From Frankia canadensis (GTDB lineage: Bacteria > Actinomycetota > Actinomycetes > Frankiales > Frankiaceae), in NCBI RefSeq assembly GCF_900197875.1, contig NZ_FZMO01000157.1:1-51904 (forward strand): 51,904 bases of DNA. Direction: 5' to 3'. Both the position numbers and the translations under genes were made by a program. Positions 38,301-47,700 of this stretch are shown here, piece after piece (position 1 is the stretch's first letter; each line of letters starts with the position of its first letter). A model generated the notes under the pieces. The model saw only the letters and a list, made by a program, of their open reading frames with translations. It was not told the DNA's origin and made no database searches.

Positions 38301-38700
38301 GCTCCCAGGTCGACTCGAGCAGCACCCGCTGCTGGGGGTCGATCGCCGCGGCCTCCCGCGGGTGGATGCCGAACAGCTCCGCGTCGAAGCCGGCGGCGTC
38401 ACGCAGGAACCCGCCGTGCCGCACGTACATCGTGCCGGTGCGGTCGGGATCGGGGTCGTACAGGCCCTCGAGGTCCCAGCCGCGGTCGGTCGGGAACTCA
38501 CCGACCGCGTCTGTGCCCGCGTCGAGCAGCCGCCACAGATCCTCCGGCGAGGTGACGGCGCCGGGGAAGCGGCAGCTCATGGCGACGACCGCGATCGGCT
38601 CGCGGTCCTGCTCCTGGGCGGCGCTCAGCCGCTGGCGGGTCTCATGCAGATCGGCGGTGACCCGTCGCAGATACTCCCGCAGCCTGTCCTCGTTCGCCAT
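26371..38700 (-). CDS. Type I PKS B: two modules (KS-AT-DH-ER-KR-ACP, KS-AT-DH-KR-ACP)
   Basis: A 4109-residue protein starting with a docking helix (MANEDRLREYLRRVTADLHE); GGAGGGA lies about 12 nt before the ATG. Module 1: KS Cys 206 (DTACSSSLV), AT Ser 686 in GHSIGE with HAFH 786-789 (malonyl-CoA), DH His about 989 (HAIGGVTLLPG), ER about 1430-1740 with HAATGGVG near 1624, KR with TGGTG near 1809, LDD (B-type) and TYAAAN near 1948, ACP Ser about 2113 ([10 protein letters not shown]). Module 2: KS Cys about 2354, AT GHSQGE about 2827 with YASH about 2931 (methylmalonyl-CoA), DH His about 3138 (HAVGTTVLLPG), KR near 3682 with LDD and AYAAAS near 3821 (Ser replaces the usual Asn), ACP about 3983. 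The last 80 residues form a docking tail ending DPDELLAFIDQELGRTH. No thioesterase. Expected output: a fully reduced malonate step, then a methylmalonate step left as an olefin. Confidence 0.95.
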   Translation of the reverse strand: MANEDRLREYLRRVTADLHETRQRLSAAQEQDREPIAVVAMSCRFPGAVTSPEDLWRLLDAGTDAVGEFPTDRGWDLEGLYDPDPDRTGTMYVRHGGFLRDAAGFDAELFGIHPREAAAIDPQQRVLLESTWELFERARIPAASLRDSSTGVFVGVIAQDYAPGLGRVPAAHEGYLLTGNTTSVASGRIAYTFGLRGPALTVDTACSSSLVGVHLACASLRSGEVTLAVAGGATVLGSAGVFVEFSRQRGLAPDGRCKSFAAAADGTNFAEGVGLLLLERLGDARRNGHEILAVIRGSAVNSDGASNGLTAPSGPAQERVIRAALARARVTAAEVDAVEAHGTGTTLGDPIEAHALLATYGREHSPQAPLWVGSAKSNLGHTQAAAGVAGMIKMILAMRHARLPATLHVDEPTPHVDWSDGTVRLARQGRRWEANGRPRRAAVSSFGISGTNAHLILEEAPAGAGQGEAARPVTADRAAAPAHPLPWLLSAGSADALRAQAARLLTHLTAGPAASDGPAADDTAVTADTAAAADDVALSLVATRSPLDHRAALVGGDRPQLLAALAALADSATPPAPDALRTDVAVPAARVAFLFTGQGSQRPGMGRELHAAYPAFAAALDAVAEVLDPHLDRPLRTVMFAEDQSADAALLGQTLYTQAAVFAFEVALARLLESWGLRPSHVAGHSIGEIAAAHVAGVLTLADAGTLVAARGRLMQALPAGGAMAAVQATEAEVRRTLADAPGAVTIAAVNGPTATVISGDAGAVDAVAGQWRERGRRVRRLRVSHAFHSPHMDGMLAEFEAALAPLTLTAPTVPLVSTLTGRLATPDQLTSARYWVRHVREPVRLADAVRELHALEATAYLEVGPDRALAPMAADTLAEQGVSAPVVATSGAGRDERSTLLSAVAALAVHGREPDWPALFAGRPARPIDLPTYPFQHQRHWLEPAPTGGPHPASTGHPLLGSAIVLAEGGTTVFVSRLDRHSHPWLADHAIGGVTLLPGTAVVETVLQAGLRFGSAQVEEIVLQAPLVVDGPGPIDLQVTVGPVDDQGRRPVQVHSRRLPDPADSTGPDLDESDWTRHATGSLAPASAPDAAAAPPDPGSAWPPTGAEALAEGSPYAWLDEQGYRYGPAFRLVRGAWKRGTELFADVELPEAVTTDGYGIHPALLDAALHPLAASATAPAEAAAPEAVDAPGATAQPRTPTAGVDGATVRLPFSWSGIRLHAIAGTRVRVRLRLADDGTAAVHVADPGGAPVLTVTGLTFRGIPAAALAAAAARVPGHDALHVLEWTPTTPLDEPDRTDAPAAWVGADDEPARHALAATGRDVTPYPDLVALGQAVAAGHPAPRLVVVRASAEPGQPAAAAVRALAASVLGHLRAWLDAPALATARLVVLTRGAVAAGEGHTDLPGAALWGLLHAAQNEHPGQLTLLDLDGHDDSARMWPAALGLDEPRVAMRAGRALVPRLRRTRDVPALALPAGEGRWHLGASGTGMLEGVAVVTAGPPEPLGPGEVRVRVRAAGLNFRDALIALGMYPGAATLGSEAAGVVVEVGADVAGVAPGTRVMGLFADAVAPEAVTDHRLVAPIPTGWSYAQAAAAPIVYLTAYHALVGLARVRTGQSLLVHAATGGVGTAALRLARHLGLRVHATASPPKWPVLRAAGLPPTHISSSRTTDFEETVRAATAGRGVDVVLNSLTGPFVDASLRLLGPGGHFLEMGKTDVRDAETVRAAHPGVTYQAFDLMDAGPDRIAQMLAELGGLFEDGTLAPLPVTAWDVRQAPTALRFLGQSRHVGKVVLTLPRALDPAGTALITGGTGELGGLVARHLVVRHGVRHLLLASRRGPAADGAGRLVADLEALGARVTTLACDVADRAALTDLLAAVPVAHPLTAVVHTAGVLDDAPAATLGPDQLDRVLRPKADAAVHLHELTAHLDLAVFVLYSSFAGIAGNPGQGTYAAANAILDALARTRHTAGLPATSLAWGPWAPSGGMTGMLGATGLARLRRAGLRPLRAAEGTALFDAALADGRAELIPVGLDLSRLGGSDVPPLLRALVRREIPRAAGADGAGDLAGRLRRLAATARVGVLVDLVRAQVAAVLGHGTPGAVEVDRPFNALGLDSLTAVELRNRLGAATGLRLPATLLFDYPTTLTLAEHLLAELLGPRADGGAEPATHDPDGDGKSARPEDGDPIAIVAMACRFPGGVRTAEDLWRLVARGTDTITSFPVNRGWDVDALYDPDPGRPGHTYATRGGFLHDADEFDAAFFGMNPREAVATDPQQRLLLETAWEVLERAGIDPTSLAGSRTGVFAGVIAQDYGSWAPQTPPELEGYLSTGTTTSVASGRIAYVLGLEGPAITVDTACSSSLVALHLAGQALRAGECTLALAGGATIMSTPRSFVEFSRQRGLAPDGRSKAFAAAADGTSWGEGVGVLLLERLSDARRNGHPVLALVRGTAVNQDGASNGLTAPNGPSQQRVIRQALANARLAPHEVDAVEAHGTGTPLGDPIEAQALLATYGQGRPDDAPLRLGSIKSNIGHTLAAAGVAGIIKMVMAMRHGELPRTLHVDEPSPHVDWSAGTVSLLVDAAPWPRGPRPRRAGVSSFGISGTNAHVILEEAPPDPAALPDPAAPANPADPAATSEAQATAEVQATAEAVVAWPLSARDGLALRAQADRLLTHLDARVDTPPDPRDVGRSLALGRATLAYRAVVVAPPGELRAGLRALARGEDAADVLTGIAQDDPRVVFVFPGQGSQWPGMATALLDGSPRFRAHLHDCADALAAHVDWSLVDVLRGAPGTPGLDRVDVVQPALFAILVSLARLWRDHGVHPAAVVGHSQGEIAAAHLAGGLTLDEAARVVSLRARALAALARDAESGRGAMVSLSEPVERVHARLAPWAGRLWVAAVNGPASTVVSGQADAIDELLADAGDDQRIRRIPVDYASHSPAMEALRDDLLGALDGLTPRSGDIPFYSTVTAGVLDTARLDAEYWYTNLRSTVRLDETVRALLADGHRILVESAPHPVLVPALRTTVEHAGARAAVVESLRRDDGGPDRFLRSLATAFAHGARIDWAGVFAGAGRVELPTYAFARRRYWLEAAPGPADASGLGLRPTAHGLLGAVVEEVDGEGTTFTGRLSARTHPWLADHAVGTTVLLPGTAFVEMAAHVADHLGHTALDELVVRAPLAVPDRGGVRLRVRVEAADSAGSRRFAVYSRPDDADTPDASAPDGLADTPWIRHATGLLGDRPAGASLTGATPTGAPPTGASPAATGSPRDQNGGGPGGGAHDGDAWPPPGAIPLDVTDAYDRLADLGLDYGAAFQGLTAAWRLGDDILAGVRLPASEHARARSFVLHPALFDAALHAVALAGVGEPATAGGAGGVPLPFAWSGVSWRRSAATSVRVRLGLRGPDTVAVTILDEAGAPLVTADALTVRRVEPAQLPPAAASRDPLFGVDWQELSEPAPTAEPPAGWAVLGDDLLEIAGTSDADPPVPPVTRYADLDALLAADGPLPPVVVVPVTGAGVHTEAGAGFGTDVPAAVRGAVDRVLELVSRWQRQPDCAESRLVLVTRGAVPAPAGRPVTDLPGAAVWGLARTAQTEVPASVVLLDVDASPMSAAALASWLGTDETQLAVRAGVVYAPRLVRLTAPRDQDRPHPDDPARAGGEAPARAAEDRPGRAAEDGPWSATGTVLITGGTGLLGGELARHLVTARGVRHLLLLSRGGAAGADTLVAGLRELGAEVDAVACDVADRHALARVLAGVPAAHPLSAVIHAAGVLDDGVLTSLTSARAAAVLRPKVDGAWNLHELTRHANLRAFVLVSSFAGVWGSGGQGAYAAASGFLDALAAHRRAEELPATAMAWGLWAPDSAMTGQLGQARRERIRRSGLVPLTVEAALNLFDAAMDTDRALVLPVALDLPTLRARAREGDLPPLLRRLVPQRARTAPSERAPVGVADLTGPDRDQAVGDLVRSVVAAVLGHPNPADVDMTRTFAGLGLDSLTALELRNRLGAAVGRRLPVTLVFDYPTPEALAAYLLAELAAADPRPAVLEQLDRLASMLAAVPDGDVDRPAVTSRLRAIIAAWTGEGGAAGQPDGAEARVSERLDGADPDELLAFIDQELGRTH
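28940..28999. repeat. 15-nt tandem repeat in PKS B DH2 region
   Basis: Four imperfect copies of a 15-nt unit beginning gcgccgg encode a Thr/Gly/Ala/Pro-rich loop (SLTGATPTGAPPTGAS) inside the second DH domain of PKS B, between its two halves. It looks like a length-variable surface loop. Confidence 0.75.
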
Positions 38701-38767
38701 GTGACGGTCAGTCCCTCCAGGAAATGGGGCTTGGAGACACCGAGAGAGCCGACGGAGCCGGCCGGAC

Positions 38768-41700
38768 TCAGAGCTCGTTGTCGATGAAGGCGAAGATCTC
38801 GTCGTCCGACGCGGCGGCGAGCGTGCCCGCGACGGACTGTTCCCGGTCGCCCGCTCGTGCCTGGCGCAGCCGGTCCTGCAGGTCCGCCAGCCGGGCGGCG
38901 AGGTTCTCCCGCGCGCCCGGGTCGGCCGGGTCGTCGTCCGGACCGGTGACCAGCGCTTCGACGGCGGCCGCCAGCCGGTCCAGTTCGGCCCGCACCGCCG
39001 CGGCCCGCGCCGCCGCCGTGCCGGCGGGGGAGCCCGCGCCGTCGGTGCCGAACAGCTCGCCGTGCAGGTGTTCGGCCAGGTGGCCGGCAGTGGGATGGTC
39101 GAAGACCAGGGTGCTCGCCAGTCGCAGGCCCGTGGCCGCGGCAAGCCGGTTGCGCAGCTCCACGGCGGTCAGCGAGTCGAACCCGAGTTCTCGGAAGGCC
39201 TGATCGGGACGCAGCGTGTCGCTCGACGCATGACCGAGGACGGCGGCGGCCTGGGCGCGGACCAGGCTCATCACCAGCTCCGGGCGGTTCTCGCTTGCGG
39301 CCTCGGCCAGCCGCCGCGGCCAGTCCGCGCGATCCGCGGCGCCGGAGTCCTGCGCGCGGCCCGGGGTCACGAGGCCGCGCAGCATCGGATGGGCGGGCGC
39401 GTCGCGCAGTCGCCGGGGGTCGAGGCGGGCGGTGACCACCGCGGCCCGCGACGTGTCGATCGCGGCGTCGAACAGCGCCAGCCCCTCGGCCGTGGACAGC
39501 GGTGGCACGCCGGTGCGGGTCATCCGCTCCCGGTCGGCGGCGCCGAGGTGGCGGGTCATCTCGCTGGCGTGCGACCACAGGCTCCACGCCATCGACACCG
39601 CGGGCAGGCCGACGGCGCGCCGGTGCTGGGCGAGGGCGTCCAGGAAGGCGTTGGCGGCCGCGTAGTTGGCCTGCCCCGGGGTGCCCAGCGTGCCGGCGAG
39701 CGAGGAGAACAGGACGAACGCCGCCAGGTCGGCGTCCCTGGTCAGCTCGTGCAGGTTCCACGCCGCGTCGATCTTCGGGCGTAGCACCCGGTCGAGCTGG
39801 TCGGCGTCCAGGACGTGGACGGGCACGTCGTCGATGACACCGGCCGCGTGCACCACCATGGTCAGCGGATGCTCCGGCGCGATGCCCGCCAGGGCCGCCG
39901 ACAGCGCCGTGCGGTCCGCCGCGTCGCACGCCACCACCCGCACCGACGCTCCGGCGGCGGTGAGCTCGGCGACGAGCGCGCCGGCCCCGTCGGCGGCGAC
40001 GCCCCGGCGGCTGGTCAGCAGCAGATGGCGCAGCCCGTGCCGGGCCACCAGGTGTCGGGCGAGGTGCGCGCCCAGCACACCGGTCCCGCCGGTGATCAGG
40101 ACGGTGCCGTCCGGCGACGGCGCCCGCGGCACCGTGAGGATCAGCTTTCCGACGTGGCGGGCCTGGCTGAGGAAGCGGATGGCCTCCGGCGCACGCCGCA
40201 GGTCCCAGGCGGCCGCCGGCAGCGGGTGGAGCTCGCCGCGCTCGAACCTCGGGCGCAGCCATCCGAGCATGCCGCTGACGTGGTCCGGCCCCTGTTCGGT
40301 GAGGTCGTAGGCGCGGTAGCGCACGTCCGGGCGCACCTGGGCGACCCGTGCGGGGTCGCGGATGTCGGTCTTGCCCATCTCCAGGAACCGGCCGCGTGGC
40401 GCCAGCAGGCGCAGGGACGCGTCGACGAACGGCCCGGCGAGGGAGTTCAGCACGACGTCCACGCCGCGCCCAGCGCTCGCCGCGCGGAACGCCTCCTCGA
40501 AGCCGAGGTCGCGCGAGGACGCGATGTGCCGCCCGTCGAGGCCCCACGCGCGCAGCACGTCCCACTTGCCGGGGCTCGCCGTGCCGTACACCTCCAGTCC
40601 CCACAGCCGGGCGAGCTGCAGCGCGGCCTGCCCGACGCCGCCGGTGGCCGCATGCAGCAGCAGCGACTCGCCCGCGCGTACCTCGGCGATCTCGGCGAGT
40701 CCGTAGTAGGCGGTGAGGAAGGCGACGGGGATGGTGGCGGCCTCGGCATAGGTCATCGCGTCCGGGATCCGGGCCACCAGGCGCTGGTCGGTGGTCACCA
40801 GCGGACCGGCGCCGGTGACCAGGCCCGCCACCCGGTCGCCCGGGCGCAGCGCGGTGACGTCCGGGCCGACCTCCACGACCAGCCCGGCGCCCTCACCGAC
40901 GGGCGGCCTCGCATCGCCGGTCACCATGCCGAGCGCGAGGATCACATCGCGGAAGTTCAGCCCGGCGGCCCGCAGGGCGATGCGCACGTGGCCCGGTGGC
41001 AGTGGCTCCTCGGCGCCGCCGTAGGCCGCCAGGACGAACCCGTCGACCTGCCCGTCGCCGGTGAGCTCCAGCCGCCAGCCCGCCGCGCCGGCCGGCGGGC
41101 GCAACGAGTCGGTGTCGGGAATCCGGGCGAGCCGCGGGATCAGGCGGCTGTCCCCGCGCACGGCGAGCTGCGGCTCGTCCGCGGTGGGCAGGAGCAGCTC
41201 CAGGGACGGTGCCGAGCCCCGGGGGTCGAGATCGACGAGGCCGAAGCGGCCGGGGTTCTCCGCCGTCGCCGTGCGGACCAGGCCCCACACCGCGGCGTCG
41301 GCGAGGCTGGTCACCGGCTCGCCGGCGCGGACCGCGACCGCCCCGCGGGTGACGAACACCAGCCGTCCCGCGGCCAGGCGTGGGTCGTGCAGCCAGGCGG
41401 CGACCAGCTGGCGGGCCCGCTCGGCGCCGTCTCGGGCGCGGGCGGCCAGCGCCGGGTCCGTCGGGCGGTGCCACGCGACGTCGCCCGTGGCATCGGGTTC
41501 GTCGTGGGTCGCGGCGGCCGGCCCAGCGGCGGGGAGGGCCGGTGTGGCCGCGGGGAGGGCCGGTGTGGCGGCCGCGTCCAGGCCGACGCAGGGCACCAGC
41601 ACGGTGAACGGCTCGCCCGGCCGGGCCGAGGCGGCCGCGGTCGCCAGGTCCGTGCCGGGCACCGTGGGCAGCAGATCGAATCCGGTGGTCGTCGAGGGGC

Positions 41701-44700
41701 CGGTGCCCAGCACCAGGACGGGGCCGGCGGCGGCAATGGCGGGCTCGGGCGACGCCGCCGCGGGCTCGGGCGTCCAGTCCAGTCCGTACAGGGCGGGCGT
41801 CGTCGTGGGCAGCCGGGAAGGATCAAGAGGACGCAGGGTGAGCGCTTCGACCGTGAGGATCATGCGTCCCGAGGCGTCCTCAAGCCGCAGTGCCACCGTG
41901 TCCGGGCTCGTCGCCCTGGCCAGAACCCTGGCGGCCGCCGCTCCGACCACACCCGTCCGCACGCCGCCCCAGGTGAACGGCACCAGGATCCGCCCGATGC
42001 CTGCCCCGGTCCCGGCGTCCGGGGTGCCGGCGTCCGGGGTGCTGGCAGCCAGCGCGCAGGCGTGCAGGGCCGCGTCGAGCAACGCCGGGTGCAGCACGCA
42101 CGCCGCCGTGTCGCCGCGCTGGTCCTCGGCGAGCTCGACGTCGGCGGCCACCCCGTCGGTGTGCCGCCAGGCGGCGCGCAGCCCCTGGAAGGCGGGGCCG
42201 TAGTCGTACCCCCGCTCGGCGAGCTGCCGGTACAGCTCGGCGACGTCGACGGGCTCGCCGGCGGGCGGCCAGCCGAACCCGGGCGCCGGCGCGTCCGTGG
42301 CCGCCGGGTCCGTGGCCGGGGGCCCGGCGGGCCGCAGGGTGGCGCGCGCGTGGCACGTCCACCCGGCGTCCGGGAGGTCCGCCGGCCGGGAGTGCACCTC
42401 GGCGGCGCGAGACCCGTCCTCGGCCGCGGCCCGGACGGTGACCTGCAGGTCGACCGCGCCCTCGGCGGGCAGCGGGAGCGGGGCCCGCAGGGTGAGCTCC
42501 TCGAGGAGGAGGTTGGCCGGCCCGTCGAGGTCCGGGCCGGTACCGGCGACGGCGCCGTCCCTCACCGCCGCCGCGCCGTGCAGGACGAGGTCCACGAACG
42601 CGGCGCCAGGCAGCAGCGTGGTGCCGAGCACGGCGTGATCCGTGAGCCACGGCTGCTGGCGCAGCGAGATCCGGCCGGTGTGCAGCACCCCCCCGTCCGC
42701 CAGCGGCACCGCCGCGGCCAGGAACGGATGTGTGGTGCCGGCCAGTCCGGCCGCCCGCAGGCCGCCGCCGGCGTGCTCGCGCGGCTCGAGCCAGTACCGC
42801 TCCCGGGCGAAGGGGTAGGTCGGCAGGTCGACGTGGGGGAGGTGCGCCTCGCCGAGGACCGTGGTCCAGTCGACCGGCAGGCCGTGCAGATGGGCCTCGG
42901 CGAGCGAGGTCAGCAACCGGTCGGGGCCGCCGTCGTCGCGGCGCAGTGTCGAGAGCACCACGGATCCGGCGACGTCCGCGTCGGCGAGACTGTCACCGAT
43001 GCCCACGGTCAGGACCGGATGCGGACTCACCTCGAGGAACGCGGTGCGACCGGCGGCGGCGAGCTGACCGATGGTCGGTGCCAGGCGGACCGGCTCGCGC
43101 AGGTTGCGGTACCAGTACTCGGCGTCGAGCTCGGTGCCGTCGAGGGGGCCCGCGGTCACGGTGGACCAGAACGCGACGCGCGCCCGCGTCGGCCGCACGT
43201 CACGCAGCTCGTCGAGCAGCCGTGCGCGGATCTCGGCCACGTGCGGGGAGTGCGAGGCGTAGTCGACGGGGATGCGCCGGGCCCGGATCCCGTCCGCCTC
43301 GCATGCGGCCAGCAGTTCGGCCACCGCCTCGGCGGCGCCGGAGATGACGGTGGTCGCCGGCCCGTTGGCGGCCGCCACGTCGAGGTGCCCGGGCCAGCGC
43401 CGCAGCAGGTCGGCGGTGTGCCGCGCGGACAGCGCCACGGACGCCATCGCGCCCCGCCCGGACAGGGTGGTCAGAGCCCTGCTGCGCAGCGCGACCACGC
43501 GGGCCGCGTCCGACAGGGACAGCGCCCCGGCGACGCAGGCGGCGGCGATCTCCCCCTGGGAGTGGCCGACGACCGCGTCCGGGCGGATGCCGTGGGACCG
43601 CCAGACCTCGGCCAGCGACACCATCATGGCGAACAGCGCCGGCTGCACCACGTCGACGCGGTGCAGTCCGGCCGGGCCGGACCCCAGGTGGGCGGCCCCG
43701 GGCGGCGCGGACCGCCCCGCGGCGGACTGTGCCTCGGCGGACTGTGCCTCGGCGGAGTCCGCCTGGGCGGACTCGGCCGCGTCGGACGGGACGGCGAGCA
43801 CGTCGAACAGGGACCAGTCGACGTGCGGGGCGAGGGCGTCGGCGCAGGCGGACATCGCCGCGCGGAACACCGGGGACGTCGCGAGCAGCTCGGTGGCCAT
43901 CCCCGCCCACTGGGCGCCCTGGCCGGGGAAGACGAACACCGTCCGCCCGGGCTCGGCACCGCCGGTCGTGGGCAGGGCGGCGACGAGACCCGCGGCCGGC
44001 TCCCCCCGGCGCAGCGCGTCCAGCGTGGTCACCAGCTCGCCCGCCGTCGCGTCGGGCCGGGCGAGGGCGACCGCGCGGTGCGGGAACGCCGTGCGGGTCA
44101 GCGCCAGGGCGCGGCCCACGGCGCGGGCGGGAAGGTCGGGGTGCGCGGCGGCGAACGCGCGCAGTCCGGCGGCCTGCTCGCGCAGCGCCCGCTCGTCCCG
44201 GGTGGACAGCAACCAGGCGACGGGCAGGCCCGGCGCGGAAGCCGGCTGGCCGTCATGCGCCGCCGAGGCCGGCGGGCCGTCCGGGGTGGCCGGGACGGGG
44301 GTGTGCGGGGCGTCCGCCGCGGCGGGAGGCTGCTCGAGGATGAGGTGGGCGTTCGTGCCGCTGATGCCGAACGAGGAGACCGCGGCGCGGCGCGGGCGGC
44401 CGGTCGCGGGCCAGGGCCGCTGGTCCGCCAGCAGCTCGATCGCCCCCGACGACCAGTCGACATGGGGGGTCGGCTCGTCGATGTGCAGGCTGCGGGGAAG
44501 CACGCCGTGACGCATCGCCTGGACCATCTTGATGATGCCTGCGGCGCCGGCCGCGGCCTGGGTGTGGCCGATGTTGGACTTGACCGAGCCGAGCCACAGC
44601 GGCTGCCCGGCCGGGCGGTCCTGGCCGTAGGCGGCCAGCAGCGCGTGCGCCTCGATGGGGTCTCCGAGGCGGGTGCCGGTGCCGTGCGCCTCGACGATGT

Positions 44701-47700
44701 CCACTGTCTGCGGGCTCAGCCGGGCGTTCGCGAGGGCCTGGCGGATGACGCGTTCCTGCGCCGGCCCGCTCGGCGCGGTCAGCCCGTTGCCACCGCCGTC
44801 GGAGTTGACCGCGCTGCCGCGCACGACGGCGAGCACCGGGTGGCGGTTGCGCTCGGCATCGGAGAGCCGTTCGAGCAGCAGCAGCGCGACGCCCTCGGCC
44901 CAGCCGGTGCCGTCCGCCGCCGCCGCGAACGGCTTGCAGCGCCCGTCCGGTGCCAGGCCGCGCTGACGGCTGAACTCGACGAAGGTGGTCGGCGTCGCCA
45001 TCACGGTCGCGCCGCCGGCGAGGGCCAGCGAGCACTCGCCGCCGCGCAGCGCCTGACTGGCGAGATGCACGGCGACCAGGGACGACGAGCAGGCCGTGTC
45101 GATGGTCATGGTGGGACCCTCGAACCCGAACGAGTACGCGATCCGGCCGGACGCGACGCTGCCGGCGCTGCCGCTGGCGAGCAGCCCCTCGAAGCCGTCC
45201 GGTGGGGCGGCGGCCAGCCGGGTGCCGTAGTCGTCGTACATGACGCCGGTGAACACGCCGGTGTCCGAGCCGCGCAGGGCGCCCGGTGGGATGTGCGCGC
45301 GTTCGAGCGTCTCCCAGGCCACCTCCAGCAGCAGGCGCTGCTGGGGATCGATCGCCAGCGCCTCGCGGGGGGAGATCGCGAAGAACGCGGGGTCGAACTC
45401 GCCCGCGTCGTGCAGGAACCCGCCGTGGCGCACGTAGGAGGTGCCGGTCCGCTCCGGGTCGGGGTCGTACAGGCGCTCGACGTCCCAGCCGCGGTCGTCG
45501 GGGAACGCGCTGATGGCGTCGGTGCCCTGCGCGACCAGCGTCCACAGCTGCTCGGGGGTGCGGACCCCACCGGGGAACCGGCAGGCCATCGCCACGATCG
45601 CGATCGGTTCGTCGGACGCCGCGGCGGCCGTGACCGCCACCGTCCGCTGCCCGCCGCGCAGCTCGGCGTCCAGGTGGGCGGCGAGCTGCGCGGCGGTGGG
45701 CCGGTCGAACACGACGGTGCTGGCCAGCCGCAGGCCGGTCGCGGCGGACAGCGCGTCGCGCAGTTCGAGGACGCTCAGGGAGTCGAAGCCGAGATCGCGA
45801 AAGGGCCGGTCTGCCTCGATGGCGGCGGCGTCGGTGTGACCGAGCACTTCGGCGGCACGGCGCCGGACCAGGGCGAGCAGCTCGGCGCGCCGCTCGGCGT
45901 CGGCCAGGGTGGCCAGCCGATCGGCGAGGTCGCCCGCCGCCGCGGGGGCACGCCGCTGGCGGGGAACGAGCCCGCCGAGCACCGGCGGTACCGCCCCCGC
46001 GGCGGCCCTGGCCCGCAGCGCCGGCGTGTCGATCCGGACGGGCACGACCAGCGCGGGACCCGCCGTGATCGCGGCGTCGAACAGTGCCAACCCGTCGGAC
46101 GTGGACAGCGGTGCGATGCCCGCGCGGGCGAGGCGGGCGCGGTCGGCCGGGCTCAGTCGCGCGGCCATGCCGTCGCCGTCCCACTGTCCCCAGGCCAGGC
46201 TGACGGCCGGCAGGCCGCGGGAGCGACGCTGTGCGGCGAGCGCGTCGAGGGCGGCGTTGGCCGCCGCGTAGTTCGCCTGCCCGGCGTTGCCGAGAACGCC
46301 GGCCAGCGAGCTGAACAACACGAACGCTCCCAGGTCGGCGGTGCGGGTCAGCGCGCTGAGGTTCCACGCGGCGTCCACCTTGGGGCGCAGCACCGCGGCG
46401 AGGCGGGCCGGGGTGAGGGCGTCGACGGGGGCGTCGTCGAGCACGCCCGCGGCGTGCACCACGCCGGTCAGGGGATGGCGGGGGTCGACGGCGGCCAGCA
46501 CCGCGGCCAGCGCGGGGGCGTCGGCCGCGTCGGCGGCCGCCACCGTGACCTCGGCGCCGAGCTCGCGCAGAGCACGGGTGACGTCGCCCGCCCCGGGAGC
46601 ATCCGGCCCGCGCCGGCTCAGGAGCAGCAGATGGCGCACGCCGTGGGCCTCGACCAGGTGACGGGCGACGAGGCGGCCCAGCGCCCCCGTGCCCCCGGTG
46701 ACGAGCACCGTCCCGTCCCGGTGCCACGGCGGCGCGGCGGATGGCCGGTCCGGGCCGGGGACGCGGGTCAGGCGTGGCACATGCCAGCGCCCGTCGCGCA
46801 GGGCGACCTGGGGCTCGCCGACGGCCAGCGCCGCCTGGACGGCCGCGGTGACCCGCGCGTCCGACTCCGTCAGCTCCGTCAGCTCCGTCAGCTCCGTCAG
46901 CTCCGACGGCTCCGACGGCTCCGACGGCTCCGACGGCTCCGGATCGAGGTCCACCAGGACCAGCCGACCGGGATGTTCCTGCTGGGCGGCGCGCACCAGG
47001 CCCCACACGGCCGCGCCGGCTGGATCCGGCGCCTCGTCGGCCTGGACGCCGACCGCGCCCCGGGTGACGACCACCAGGGTGGACGTCCCGTCGGCGTGGG
47101 CGAGCCACTCCCTGGTCCGTGCCCACGCGCGGTGCGTGTGGTCGCGCACCCGGGCGGCGCCGTCGTCCGCGCCGTCAGGGCCGCCGTCCGGCCGGTCGCC
47201 GCTGCCGGGCCGCTCGACGGCCAGGCAGAGATGTGTCTCGACGGGGCCGCGTGGCACGGGGGATGCGGCGGCGGGGATGACGGGCAACCAGGTGAGCTCG
47301 AACAGCGCCTCGCGCGCGAGGCTGGCCGCCGACCGCTCGACGTCCACGGGCCGCACCGTGAGCCGGTCGATCGATCCCACCGGCGTGCCGGCCGGATCGG
47401 CGAGGTCGACGGACACGGTGTCCGACCCGGTGGGCGCCAGCCGCACCCGCAGCGCGGTGGCCGCGCCGGCCCGCAGCCGGACGCCGCCGAACGAGAACGG
47501 CAGCCGCGGGCGGGGGTCGTCGTCGCGCGGTGGCAGCGTGAGCTGGGCGTGCAACGCCGCGTCGAGCAGCGCCGGGTGCACGGCGTGACTGTCGGCGCCG
47601 GTTCCCTCCGGCAGCTGCACCTGCGCGTACAGGACGTCGCCGGCCCGCCAGGCCGCCCGCAGGCCGCGGAAGGCTGGTCCGTAGTGGTAGCCACGGTCGG

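Noticed and set aside
29020-38787. A plus-strand open frame of more than 3200 codons opposite PKS B
   Set aside because: It is antisense to a frame with unmistakable KS, AT, DH, ER, KR and ACP motifs. Very high GC removes stop codons from the opposite strand; the translation is Gly/Arg/Val-rich without any family motif.
38701-39144. An N-terminal extension of PKS B by 148 residues
   Set aside because: The extra residues overlap the PKS A 3' end and are Arg/Pro-rich shadow sequence; the docking helix begins at the ATG at 38700.
46866-46937. Short regular repeats as a CRISPR array
   Set aside because: The units are 9 nt, contiguous without spacers, and lie in frame inside a PKS gene.
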